13,834 nt of DNA from positions 1 to 13,834 of the forward strand of contig RXOD01005485.1 of NCBI GenBank assembly GCA_005223375.1, given 5' to 3'. The DNA is from Amoebophrya sp. AT5.2 (lineage: Eukaryota > Sar > Dinophyceae > Syndiniales > Amoebophryaceae). Below the pieces are notes generated by a model, which was not told the origin of the DNA, did no database searches, and was given only the letters and a program-made list of their open reading frames with translations. This document shows, piece by piece, positions 1 through 8,714 of this stretch (positions are counted from its first letter, which is position 1; each line of letters begins with the position of its first letter). The position numbers and the translations under genes are program-made.

Positions 1-246
1 TGTGATCAATTTGTGCTCTGTTCTATTCGATCTATTCTGGTCTTTTGTGGTGAGGAGGTCCAGAAAGTGCGCGAATTCATATGCTCTGCTGATGTGTGGT
101 CGCTTTTCGTTTGTGCGTCGGTTGTTTTTTACTTTCATCCTTGTCGCAAATGCAGCGGACGACGCATACTATGCATGCTGTAGCTTCGGAGATAGATGAC
201 TTTTTTGCTTTAGTTTTCGCGGTAGGTTTTTAGGTAGTTCAATACG

Positions 247-3200
247 ATGACTGATCTGCAGCAGCTTATCGCGGAGCAGATGGCTGCTGATGCTTTGCTC
301 GCGGAACAGGCGGACAGCGACGAAGAAGGCAGTGGCGGCGCTGTCGAGGATGTTGGTGCTGTTGCTCCCAATGTTCCTCCACCCCCCAACGAGTTCGCCG
401 TGCCTCCGCTGGATGATGCAGCTGGTTTGGAAGCAGGGGTCGCGCCGCTGGGGAAGCAGGAGGAGCATGTCGCGAGCTTCTTCGACAATGTCAGAGCGTC
501 GACGAAGTGGGGCGTCCGGGTCTACAGCAAAATCGTGCACCTCATCGGGCGTTTCTACGTTGCTGTCGCGTCTTCTCTCAGCGGCTCTTGCATCCCGCAG
601 CACATCTGTTTTCGCATTGAGTCGGATGCAACTCCAGCAGGCCACCGCTTGCAAAAGGCGTGGGGCCTCTCCGTCGATCGCTCGGCCAAAGCGATGCTGA
701 TCGCGGCCAGCGTGTCTTGGCTTCTCCCCAGCGACGACGCGGACGACGACCGGGAGCTTGGTGCTACCTACAAAGCAGTGGGAGAGTGGGTGCATTTCGA
801 CATGCCGTCCGAGGTCCGCCTGCTATCTTCGGACAAGGCGGACAAGGATAGCGAGACGGAGATGGTTTTCGACACCCTCGCGAGCGTGAAGGGATTGGAA
901 GCAACATGCCGGGCAAGTGCAGGGCCTTTGGAGCTGCTGGTAGCCTTGGACTCAGCGTCGTCGAACATCAGCGCGCTGCACCTGTTCATGTCGTGGGCCG
1001 AGTCGCTGAGCCGGAACGTCGTGACGCGGCCCGTCCTCTGCTCCCTTCATGCTATGAACAAGACCATTAGTGACGCTGCGAAGCTCGCGTGCGAGTTGCT
1101 GGGGTACAATTTGAAAACGCTGGAGAAGCGCCTTTTTTTGACGTCTCGCTTGTATGGCAACCAGGCCAATGCCATCAATGAAGCAGTCGAGCAGGTCGCG
1201 GCGGATCTGGACCGGTTGAAGCCGGCGGACGTGGCGGCGCTGGATGGCGATGAAGTCGCTGTCTTCCAGCAGTTTCTCAGCATGTTCGAATTGCTCGGGA
1301 ACAAGAAGTGCGGCAACATCTTCCCAGCCGATGGCTGCGTCCATGTCTTTGACCCATCCCTCGGGTATGGCGGGGAGGATTTAGTGCTGGACCAAAAGAA
1401 GCTGCTGGAGGGGGGGACAACTGCGGTCCATGCCGTCTTCCACAAGCCCACGAATCCTTCACTGACGCGATTTGCAACCGCGTCACGCGCCGCCGCAGAA
1501 CAGGTCTTGATGTTCATCTTCCAGTCACGGGTAAAAAATTCAATTTGTTGGGAGAATTGGAAGAGGACTTGGGCCAGTCCGCACATCGGTGGGGGCGACC
1601 GATTCACATTCGAGGACAACGAGCGCGAGTGCCGGCTGGTGTGTCTTGTCGTCGCGTTGATCTCGTACGCCGGCAACAAGCTGCAGAAGAGAGTGATGAA
1701 GAAGGGCGCCGTCGCTTCGTGGAGCGACATGCGCGCGAAATTTCTAAAGGACCTCGAGACGGCGCAGGAGTTTGCGCGGACGCCTGCACTCTGGCGACTT
1801 TTAGGTGCTGGCGAGGAGGCTGCGGCGCCTTTCGTGTCGGCCGTCGAGCAGGGCCTCGCGGCACAGCTTGCAACGACGGATGACGGAGTTTTTTTCCGGT
1901 TTGCCTATGATCTGATGATGCAGGAGCTCTGCACCACCCCCCTCGCGCAGTGGAGATCCGTCGTGGGCGAGCACTCGCGACGGGTCGGCCCAATCATCAG
2001 GTACAACGACCCGACGGAGAAGACCGTCGTGCAACTCGCGAAGCAGCTGGACGGGCTGAGCGACTTCGCCGCGACGGCGCTCCTCCGCGGGTTCCTGGAG
2101 TCGTGGCTCGTGCAAAATCGGTCGACGCTCAAGGTCGAGCAGCTGCATGCCCGCTACCAGGCGCACCTACGCGGACTTTGCTGGCGAAGCGTTTCCGAGG
2201 CCTCGGCGCACCTCGTCCGGGTTTCGCTGCGAGCTGCACGACGCGCTGCGGACGCAGCGCAGTGGGTAGCTAGTGTCATTCCGAAGCCGCTCAAGAAACG
2301 CGGCATCGATATGTTTGTTAGTCTCGCGATCAAAGAGCACGGGCTGAGCGCGTGGAAGATGTGGCGGACAGACCTAACCCCCGTCGACCGCATCTTCTAC
2401 GAGCAGGCAGCGGAGGACCGATTCGCCCGCGACATGAATGACTTCCGTGACGCCGCGGCCGCTCTCGCTGCCTCGGAGACCGCGAACGAGATGCAGCGCA
2501 TCAACGGAGGCATCCGCGCAGAATTCTACGACGCGCTGGAGACCTTCGTGCGGGAAAGTTGGCAGGCAGTTTCGGTGGAAGCTGCCTGCGAAAGTAGAGC
2601 GAAGTACTGCGAACGCCGCGTCCCCACAATATCTCCCGGTAGCTGCCAGGCCCAGGGGGATACGTCAGTAGGTCTGCGTCGCTACATAGGTCGCATCGTG
2701 AAGGGTCTCGCACCCGGGAAGGACGGGGGGCTCGGGGAGATGGATATAGAGGGCGGCCTAGATGGGTTGGGGTGTGACGATGGGAACTACGACGTTGAGC
2801 ACGAAGCCCCACCGGGGCCCGAGTCCGATCTCAAAGCCGTCGCGCGGGTGCTTCTCGCTGAGTTCGTCGATGGCGACGTGCCGGAGGCGGCGGGAGCCGC
2901 AGGGGGGCTGTCGCGGGGAGTATTGGTTCTGGCAGTGGCGCTGAATCCGTTGAACTTCTGGGGCGTGGAGCTGCAGAAGGGCGCGGCGGGGGGTTGGGAG
3001 CTGCCAGAACGCTTTGCAGACATGAAAACAGTCGCAGGTCGGAGCCTGCAGCACATTGCCACCGCTCACGTCTTCTTGGCCAGCGTGACGGGCCGCGCGG
3101 TCAATCGGGTCGGCGGTGCGTTGCATCTCCACGCGAAGCCCAGCAAGCAGAAGGCAGAGCGAGAGCAGGCGGGAAAAACGATCACGATTGGGCATGGCGA

Positions 3201-4146
3201 GGCGGGGTTGAAAAAGATCCAGCACACCAAGGAGTACTTGGATTGCGTTCTCGAAGACGATCCGGAGAAGATTTGGGAGAAGCTGCAGGCCTTGCGCGCG
3301 CTGCGTGACGAGGAAGAACCCGAGACGAAGAAGCGAAAGATCGAAGGCGACAAAGACGCTGCGCCACCACGCCCGCACCTTGAAATTGTGCGCGAGGTTG
3401 TTGCTTCTGGAGGCGCCTGCGAGCAACCGCCCAACCGCGTGAAAGTCAAGGACCGGGTTGCGGTTTGCGTTCTGACGGACGAGGAAAAGAAAGACCTGGA
3501 GAAGCAGCGACAGGCGGAGAGGATGAGAGCGGCGGTGCCATCGTACAGAATCAAGTCGGGCGATTCGAAGTATACGGACACGATGATCGCAGTGGGGGCG
3601 AAAAAAAAGGACTCCAAAAAGCGCGTGGTCGAACCTTGTAGCAAAGTGGACGTCCGCAAATTCCTACCCGTGAAATGGCTTTTCAGCGTGTTGGGAAAAA
3701 AGAGCATCGAGTACAGCATCACCACCGTGGCGCCGGTGGAGCAGGTGCGAGCAGTCCTGAACCTCTGGGCCGCCCGACACGGCTTTATCATGTCGTGCCT
3801 CCGTGGCGAAGACGCGGCCACCCTTCACGACCGCGCTGAGCAACCGGACCAGGGCCAAGTGGTGGACACGCAGTGGCAAGTAGTTTTAGGTGCTTGGCAG
3901 CAGGCGAACAACCTGCAAATCTCCGACAAAACTCTGACGAAGAAAGTGGAAGAGCTGAGCACCATCCCGCCCGAAGTGCTCAATCGCCTGACTCCGTTGG
4001 CCGAGGGCGAGGAGGATCTGGCGGCGCCAGAGATGCTGGAGGACGAAGGCCTTGCTGCAGCACCCGCAGCGGCGCCGGCACAGCCACGACCGAAAGGGAA
4101 AAAAAAGAAGTTGGTGGTGGATGAGGAAGACGACCTTTTGGCCTAG
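247..4146 (+). CDS. Large intronless hypothetical protein (1299 aa), possible RNase H-fold (hAT-like) transposase
   Basis: This is a single open frame of 1299 codons from ATG to TAG, far longer than chance allows. The N-terminal 50 residues are acidic and low-complexity. A SDATP motif (D127), an ALDSASSN motif (D235) and a CSLHAMNK motif (C265, H268) follow in the order seen in hAT-type transposases: first catalytic Asp, second Asp in a D-x-S/A-S-N context, then CxxH about 30 residues later. I could not place a convincing catalytic Glu or a C-terminal dimerisation domain, so the family call is tentative. Later features are a basic cluster KKRKI near residue 1030, which could be a nuclear localisation signal, and a Lys-rich then acidic C-terminus (KGKKKK ... 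DEEDDLLA). The sequence before the ATG is T-rich with AG dinucleotides and could hold a splice or trans-splice acceptor. It could equally be an unrelated host gene. Confidence 0.8.
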   Translation: MTDLQQLIAEQMAADALLAEQADSDEEGSGGAVEDVGAVAPNVPPPPNEFAVPPLDDAAGLEAGVAPLGKQEEHVASFFDNVRASTKWGVRVYSKIVHLIGRFYVAVASSLSGSCIPQHICFRIESDATPAGHRLQKAWGLSVDRSAKAMLIAASVSWLLPSDDADDDRELGATYKAVGEWVHFDMPSEVRLLSSDKADKDSETEMVFDTLASVKGLEATCRASAGPLELLVALDSASSNISALHLFMSWAESLSRNVVTRPVLCSLHAMNKTISDAAKLACELLGYNLKTLEKRLFLTSRLYGNQANAINEAVEQVAADLDRLKPADVAALDGDEVAVFQQFLSMFELLGNKKCGNIFPADGCVHVFDPSLGYGGEDLVLDQKKLLEGGTTAVHAVFHKPTNPSLTRFATASRAAAEQVLMFIFQSRVKNSICWENWKRTWASPHIGGGDRFTFEDNERECRLVCLVVALISYAGNKLQKRVMKKGAVASWSDMRAKFLKDLETAQEFARTPALWRLLGAGEEAAAPFVSAVEQGLAAQLATTDDGVFFRFAYDLMMQELCTTPLAQWRSVVGEHSRRVGPIIRYNDPTEKTVVQLAKQLDGLSDFAATALLRGFLESWLVQNRSTLKVEQLHARYQAHLRGLCWRSVSEASAHLVRVSLRAARRAADAAQWVASVIPKPLKKRGIDMFVSLAIKEHGLSAWKMWRTDLTPVDRIFYEQAAEDRFARDMNDFRDAAAALAASETANEMQRINGGIRAEFYDALETFVRESWQAVSVEAACESRAKYCERRVPTISPGSCQAQGDTSVGLRRYIGRIVKGLAPGKDGGLGEMDIEGGLDGLGCDDGNYDVEHEAPPGPESDLKAVARVLLAEFVDGDVPEAAGAAGGLSRGVLVLAVALNPLNFWGVELQKGAAGGWELPERFADMKTVAGRSLQHIATAHVFLASVTGRAVNRVGGALHLHAKPSKQKAEREQAGKTITIGHGEAGLKKIQHTKEYLDCVLEDDPEKIWEKLQALRALRDEEEPETKKRKIEGDKDAAPPRPHLEIVREVVASGGACEQPPNRVKVKDRVAVCVLTDEEKKDLEKQRQAERMRAAVPSYRIKSGDSKYTDTMIAVGAKKKDSKKRVVEPCSKVDVRKFLPVKWLFSVLGKKSIEYSITTVAPVEQVRAVLNLWAARHGFIMSCLRGEDAATLHDRAEQPDQGQVVDTQWQVVLGAWQQANNLQISDKTLTKKVEELSTIPPEVLNRLTPLAEGEEDLAAPEMLEDEGLAAAPAAAPAQPRPKGKKKKLVVDEEDDLLA

Positions 4147-4179
4147 CCGTGATCCAGCGGACACCCGGAGGTACTTAGA

Positions 4180-4262
4180 CCTTGAACCAAAAAATTTATT
4201 ATTCTGAGACAAAAAATTTAAAATAATTCAAAAGAATTCAAAAAAAATCAGCACCACCCAAA
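4180..4262. other. A/T-rich tract after the first gene
   Basis: A strongly A-rich stretch begins about 35 bases after the stop codon and includes several runs of five to eight A and short AATT palindromes. It contrasts with the GC-rich coding sequence on its left. It may be a 3' untranslated or 3' end-forming region. A genomic poly(A) remnant of a retrocopied gene is another reading, but no target-site duplication or spliced-leader remnant is visible to support it. Confidence 0.5.
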
Positions 4263-4299
4263 AACCCTCACGATTCATTACAAAACCTGGATTTTGTCT

Positions 4300-4376
4300 C
4301 AGACTTGGCACAGACTTGGCACAGACTTGGCACAGAGTTGGCACAAACTTGGCACATTTTTGGCACAGTGCGGGCA
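4300..4376. repeat. 11-bp tandem repeat, seven units
   Basis: The unit CAGACTTGGCA occurs in tandem. Units 1-3 are identical. Units 4-7 (CAGAGTTGGCA, CAAACTTGGCA, CATTTTTGGCA, CAGTGCGGGCA) diverge progressively. The period of 11 bp is close to one helical turn and is not a multiple of three, which argues against a protein repeat. The loss of identity towards the right end suggests recent duplication at the left edge. Confidence 0.9.
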
Positions 4377-4670
4377 CTTTTCAAGCAATCGACAAACATC
4401 GACTCCAGGTTTTCGCGGTTCGGTGGTGGGCGTGCGCAGTCGCTGGAAAGAAGGAGCTGCTCGGGGAGGACCCCTAGCGCCATGGGGGTGCTCAATTTCG
4501 ATCCTCTTCTGCGCATGGAACGACTGGTGGCAAAAGTGGCTCACCCATAGCAGATCATGGGGGCATGGCAAGCACCTCGGATCGCCCAGACGCTTGAGTT
4601 CCGACAGCGACAGGCTCACCGCTCTTGATCCGCTACGCACGTACATAATCACGGGCGCACAAGCGTCGAT

Positions 4671-4718
4671 GTAAGTAAGAAATGCCATGGCATTTCTTTT
4701 ATTTTCGCCCTCTCTCAG
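4671..4718 (+). other. Possible 48-bp mini-intron enclosing a palindrome
   Basis: The left end GTAAGTAAG matches the strong consensus splice donor. The right end is a pyrimidine tract ending CTCTCTCAG. Between them lies the perfect palindrome at 4677-4698. No exon with clear coding sequence flanks it, so this would be an intron of a 5' untranslated leader or of an untranslated RNA. The reading is inferred from splice-site appearance alone. Confidence 0.25.
4677..4698. repeat. 22-bp perfect palindrome (family copy 1)
   Basis: The 20-bp core is AGAAATGCCATGGCATTTCT, with one further A/T pair on each side; symmetry breaks at 4676/4699. It shares the framework AGAAATGNCATGNCATTTCT with the palindrome at 6602-6625, and the two differing positions have changed symmetrically so that both copies remain perfect palindromes. 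Confidence 0.9.
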
Positions 4719-5134
4719 TGGTTATTTGTTCAGTCTTTGCATGCAGGGGCGCAAACGTTCGGACCGACTATCATCAGAAAAATGATCCCGCATGTTCCTA
4801 CGCAGTTCCCACCCTCTTCCAAAGAAATAAATGTGCGTGCCGTCAGAAATGCTTGCTCCTTTCCTCCGATGATGTGCCCGCGATGATCAGGCCGTCGCTC
4901 GCTGTCGGATCTGCGAGAGGTTCTAGAAGTATGTAGTGCGTAGCTAGAGGCTGCGTGGCCGTACTAGACTCGGACGTGGCAGCTACGCTTGCGGGTCTTT
5001 CCTTAGCTAGGTGCTGACGCATATGAAAACGATATCCGACCGGGAGCCGTACTCTTTGCAGTAGTTTCGCGTAGTTGAAGATCGGCGACAGTAGGTAGGA
5101 CCGGACAGCCGCTGCTCGTGTGTGAATCAGAATC

Positions 5135-7623
5135 ATGAAAAGAGCTCCGAAAAAATTGAAGCGGTCGGATTCCGCTGAGCTCACCACTGCGTGCACAGCT
5201 TTCCGGCGCAGCATGAAGCTCCTCCAGACGGGGCAGCCCCAGGCGGTCGAAGAGGCGATCGAGGCGCTGGTGGCCAAGCACCTGCTGAACGTCGACGCGG
5301 CCCAGCAAGACAAATCATCGGCGGAATACAAAATCATCAAAACCAGCGGGATCCCCGTCCAGAGCCGCGACAAAGAGCAGCAGAAGTTGATCTCCGCCGC
5401 TTGCAAAAGCGCCAACACGGTGTACGACCCCGCGACGGAAGCACTGCCGGACGAGATGAAGCGGTGCCAGTATGGGGGCACCACCATGCGCGGGTACTGC
5501 AACTACCTTTCGAAAAATACCAACGCCGTCCTGGAGAGTGCCGATACGAAGCTGTACAATGCGGTCCAGATGCGGGTTCTCAATGTCTGCAAGACATCGC
5601 AAGACCCGTCCAGCATCACCGGAATTCTGAGCAACATGTCGCTGAACAAAAAACCCCCGGAGAAGCACCACCGGCTGCTCAAGGCGTCGAAATACATCCT
5701 GCTGACAAATTTGTGGAACAACAAAGACCCGGCGGAAATCATGCTGGCGTAATATCGTTTTCATTTTTCCGGCGGCGCTTTTGATTTCAGAGTTTTCACG
5801 TTCCGATTGCTAGTGGCTTCGCCTCTCTCTCATCCATCGCATTCACTTCTATTTTTTTCTGATGCATTCGTTGATTCCCATGGCGGTGCGCATTCTGGAG
5901 GCAGTGTCTGCCGAAAAAAACGAACCCTAATCTCCGCACCAGGTACTCGTCCATCGGCAGCACGATTCTGGACGACCCCAACGACAAGTACCTGGTGTAT
6001 TCGGGCAAAGTGTACGCGGGCCAGGCAGGGGACGAAGGCCCTCCGGCCGCGGACAAAAAGTACCAGAAAGAATTCATGGAGAAAGTGGAGGAAAAAAAGG
6101 CCATGCTGGCCAAGGCGGCGCGCGGGATGGATGAGCAGAAGCTGCTGTTTCGGGTGGCGACTGGGGAGCAGGGGGCGACGCTGACCGATGACATCACGGT
6201 CCCGCACGGCGTCGCGAACATCGACTACATCATGCAGGCAATCATGGGCAATTTTGCGCCGACCTGGGAGATCGGGAAAGTGGTACTTAAATTTTTGGCC
6301 GTGCTCTGTGCGTTGTTCGTGTGCGATGAGGGGGAAACGCAACCGCGAAAGGAGGGCGCGCGACCATGTTCCCAAACGTTCGCTTTTGGTCAATTTTTTG
6401 CCCAAAAGTGAACGCTTGGGAACATGGTCGCGCGCGGTCCCTCCCCTTTTCGCCGTGGTCCGGTTGAGGAGTTTCCGCCCGTGTGAAGTGAAATCTTGCA
6501 CCTGTGCGCGCGTTTTTTAATGAATTTTCCATGGGGTCGCTTCAAATGCATAATCTAGCTAAAACCCGATAGCTGTACATCGCTGCGGCCGGTATTTTTT
6601 TCGAGAAATGACATGTCATTTCTCGCACAAGAACCTGCGAAAACGCGGCCCCACAGGTTGACGACTACGAGGTCGCTTGCGAGCGGCTGGTCGTGCTGTC
6701 GAACCTGGAGAACAAGCCCTTTCTCGCGCTGGCCGTGCAAGTCGCAATGCCTCTGATCGAGAAGACCATCGCGTTCGCGAAGGGGGAGTTCCCGACGAAG
6801 CCGCGGCCGCAGGGCTGGCCGAAGGGATGCCGGACGCAAACACTCTGCACCCGGTTCATGACCGCCGTGGAATCGATCCGGAAGGGGGGCCGCTCGCTCC
6901 TGCTGCAGAAGGTCGCAACCGCTTGTGCGACTACCAAAGAGGCGCGCACCGCAATCGAGCCGGAGGTGGATCGCGTCTTGAAAGGTTTCGACGCTGTCCC
7001 GTCCCAGATGATGGTGGAGGAACTAGGGAAAGACCAGCAGCGGTTTAAGGTGGCGTCGAGCGCACTCCAGTACTGCTCCGACCCGGAGCGGTATCGCCAG
7101 GCGCTGAAGTGCACGCTGCTGATCAAGGCCAAAGCGGTGAAGAGCGACGACTTTGTCCTTCTCCTCATGAAAACGCTGTGGACGATGGTGACCAAAGACA
7201 ACTTGAAGAAACTCGAAGAGAAGGAGGCGGCCCGTACTTATTTTCCTACTATAGCATCTCGCCCGGAGTTCTTTGTGGATCAACGCGCAGCCGTACGGGC
7301 ATGGGCTGGGGCGCGAGCTTGTCTATCGCCGAAGATCAATACTTTGTAGCGCATTGCGAAACTTCCATTCCCATGGCCATGCCCATCAGAAGGAATCTCG
7401 AAGCGCTGCGAGCTGTCTCGCGATGGATGGGTCTACTACATCAAAATCTTCAGGTGACTTGGCTGGCTTCGGCGAGGTGGCGAAAGAAGTGGCGAAGGAC
7501 ACGTTTTTGAATTCGGAGGCGATGCTGCAGATCATGAACCGGGAGGCGGTGCTCAAGCAACAGCTCAAGGAGGACCAAGTGGAGGACTTGGCTGCGCTGA
7601 TGGATGACGTGGACGACCTTTAA
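5135..7623 (+). CDS. Four-exon gene, hypothetical helical protein (566 aa)
   Basis: The proposed exons are 5135-5748, 5943-6282, 6657-7233 and 7454-7623, 1701 nt in total including TAA. Each junction is GT-AG and restores the frame: junction codons give ...IMLA|YSSIG..., ...EIGKV|VDDYE... and ...EAAR|DLAGF.... The start is the first ATG of the open frame and opens with a basic stretch (MKRAPKKLKR) that could be nuclear or nucleolar targeting. The rest looks largely alpha-helical, with a charged EKVEEKKAMLAKAARG segment near residue 250 and an acidic end (MDDVDDL) resembling the acidic end of the upstream large protein. I recognise no domain. It lies about 1 kb downstream of the large gene on the same strand. 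The start could move if further upstream exons exist. Donor choice for intron 2 is ambiguous by 3 nt (6280 or 6283). Confidence 0.75.
5749..5942 (+). other. Intron 1 of the four-exon gene
   Basis: The donor is GTAATAT and the acceptor is CACCAG before GTACTC. The intron is 194 bp and interrupts a codon after its second base. The upstream frame would otherwise stop immediately at TAA (5750-5752), and the downstream frame opens only after a stop-containing T-rich stretch, so splicing is the simplest explanation for continuity. Confidence 0.7.
6356..6435. mobile_element. MITE-like inverted repeat inside intron 2
   Basis: Two 34-bp arms (6356-6389 and 6402-6435) are reverse complements with two mismatches and enclose a 12-nt T-rich loop. 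The inner ends read CTTTTGG / CCAAAAG and the outer ends GCGCGCGACC / GGTCGCGCGC. Weaker complementarity continues outward on both sides (CGAAAGGAGG against CCTCCCCTTTTCG), suggesting an original fold-back element of about 120 bp. A non-autonomous fold-back or introner-type element is likely. No clean target-site duplication could be identified by eye. Confidence 0.65.
6602..6625. repeat. 24-bp perfect palindrome (family copy 2)
   Basis: The core AGAAATGACATGTCATTTCT is extended by GC and CG pairs at both ends; symmetry breaks at 6601/6626. It lies 31 bases before the intron 2 acceptor. It is the second member of the palindrome family found at 4677-4698. Confidence 0.9.
7234..7453 (+). other. 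Intron 3 of the four-exon gene
   Basis: The donor is GTACTTATT, nearly the same as intron 2, and the acceptor is ATCTTCAG before GTGACT. The intron is 220 bp and interrupts a codon after its first base. Exon 4 continues in a different frame from exon 3, and removal of exactly this segment joins the two. Confidence 0.7.
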
Positions 7624-8673
7624 GGGAGCTTTCGGCGGGGTTTTCTGGTGGGGGATGCGGGTTGAGGGGACGAATCAAAATTGATGACACAAGGCGGATT
7701 TACATGCAAAACAGCGACATGACTGAAACTTTTGGACCACATGGCGACAGACATCACGACGGACCTGCTGCACGGATCAAACTTTTCGTTCGGAATCAAA
7801 TCAGCAACGCAACCAGAAATGAAGGGCCGCCAGTGGTCTCAGTGGGATTCTGCGGGAAGTGGGCTAGGCGTTCGGCACTGACGTGTTGGTGGCGCCAAAC
7901 CTCCACGCACCGCGGAAAAAATTGGCAGTCGCACCCGTGCGGAGTATTTCACTTGTCCAGGCTGCGTGGCCAGATGAATGAAAGAAACGCCAAGCGATAT
8001 TCAGGGCCGATGATAAAGCGACTGGAGCCCCCAGCTCGCGCCCTCACGTGTGCACCACCCTCGACAGGGCCCCCCCTGTCCCACCGATGGGTCTTCGCGA
8101 CTTGTTGGGTTGAGGGTGGTGCGGCAATTTACCGCGGCGCCCCCACACGCTCGGCGGAGTCGGTGCTTCGGTTTGTGGAGGTGATTTGCGTGCAGCACTT
8201 TCGGGCCCGTGGGCGTGTTTGGATCAGTAGCGCCATCGACCCGCCCGGGGCTGATGGGCGCCGACCTTAGGCGCTGAACTCTGGGCCCAGCGTTTCGCCG
8301 GGGCCATACTTTGCGAGCACGGTGGCCGTTGTGCGCGGCAGTTGCACAGCATTCGCGCGGGCTTCGTGATTGTTGAAAAGCAGGGCGGGCTTCGCATCAA
8401 TTGCATGGGCTGCCATGCGTCTGAGGGTGTTCCGCAATTGCTGCAGCGCCGCACAGAATTGGAAAGCACCGCGGACGCCGCCAATTCGCGGCGAGGAAGC
8501 ATCAGCACCAAGAGGCTCGAGCCCTTTGGCATCATCATGGCAGTCACCAAACTTTTTGCTTTTCGTTTTGTTTCTTCTGGACCTAATTTGTCAGCTCAGA
8601 AGTCCACTGGGCGTCGATCTGGTCAATAAAATGCTGCTCGAGCCGATGGATGCAAGTCGAGACATCACGCTGC
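7624..8673. other. About 1 kb with no convincing gene
   Basis: The open frames here (for example 7662-8270 and 8342-8629, + strand) have random-looking composition, rich in Arg, Pro, Trp and Cys, and no recognisable domain. The stretch contains a nested inverted repeat at 8052-8122. It separates the intron-containing left half from the compact right half. Confidence 0.5.
8052..8122. repeat. Nested inverted repeat, possible multi-branched RNA fold
   Basis: An outer 11-bp perfect stem (GCACCACCCTC at 8052-8062 with GAGGGTGGTGC at 8112-8122) encloses an inner 6-bp perfect hairpin (GACAGG 8063-8068 with CCTGTC 8075-8080). A weaker GTC/GAC hairpin follows near 8091-8101. The arrangement could form a three-way junction. 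It does not match a tRNA or a hammerhead ribozyme core. Confidence 0.55.
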
Positions 8674-8691
8674 TGATCCTCAAGGGGATCA
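8674..8691 (+). promoter_or_regulatory. YYANGG-loop hairpin 1
   Basis: TGATCC-TCAAGG-GGATCA: six perfect base pairs and a six-base loop. It is the first of two hairpins in tandem before the 8737 gene. Confidence 0.8.
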
Positions 8692-8714
8692 ACTGGATGA
8701 AATGAAGGACCTCT

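Larger units (their letters stand above)
6283..6656 (+). other. Intron 2 of the four-exon gene, carrying inverted repeats
   Basis: The donor is GTACTTAAA, with an alternative GTGGTA 3 nt upstream, and the acceptor is CCACAG before GTTGAC. It lies between codons. At about 374 bp it is the longest intron and contains both the long inverted repeat at 6356-6435 and the perfect palindrome at 6602-6625. Confidence 0.7.

Noticed and set aside
3066..3821. Antisense frames opposite the large gene, including this 251-codon one
   Set aside because: They are Ser/Arg-rich shadows of a 1299-codon frame and are common in GC-rich coding DNA.
4180..4262. Poly(A) tail of a retrocopied gene
   Set aside because: The tract is mixed A/T rather than pure A, and neither a target duplication nor a spliced-leader relic was found upstream of the large gene.
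4294..4674. 126-codon frame covering the 11-bp repeat
   Set aside because: Its apparent protein repeat is only the translated 11-bp tandem repeat, which stays open in several frames. The rest has no recognisable character.
7970..8005. Hammerhead-like CAGATGAATGAAAGAAAC
   Set aside because: The invariant CUGAUGA core and the paired stem before GAAA are not present.
7662..8270. 202-codon frame in the spacer
   Set aside because: Composition is random-looking (Arg, Pro, Trp, Cys and His-rich), there is no domain or repeat structure, and it crosses an inverted repeat. It is more likely a GC-driven chance frame.
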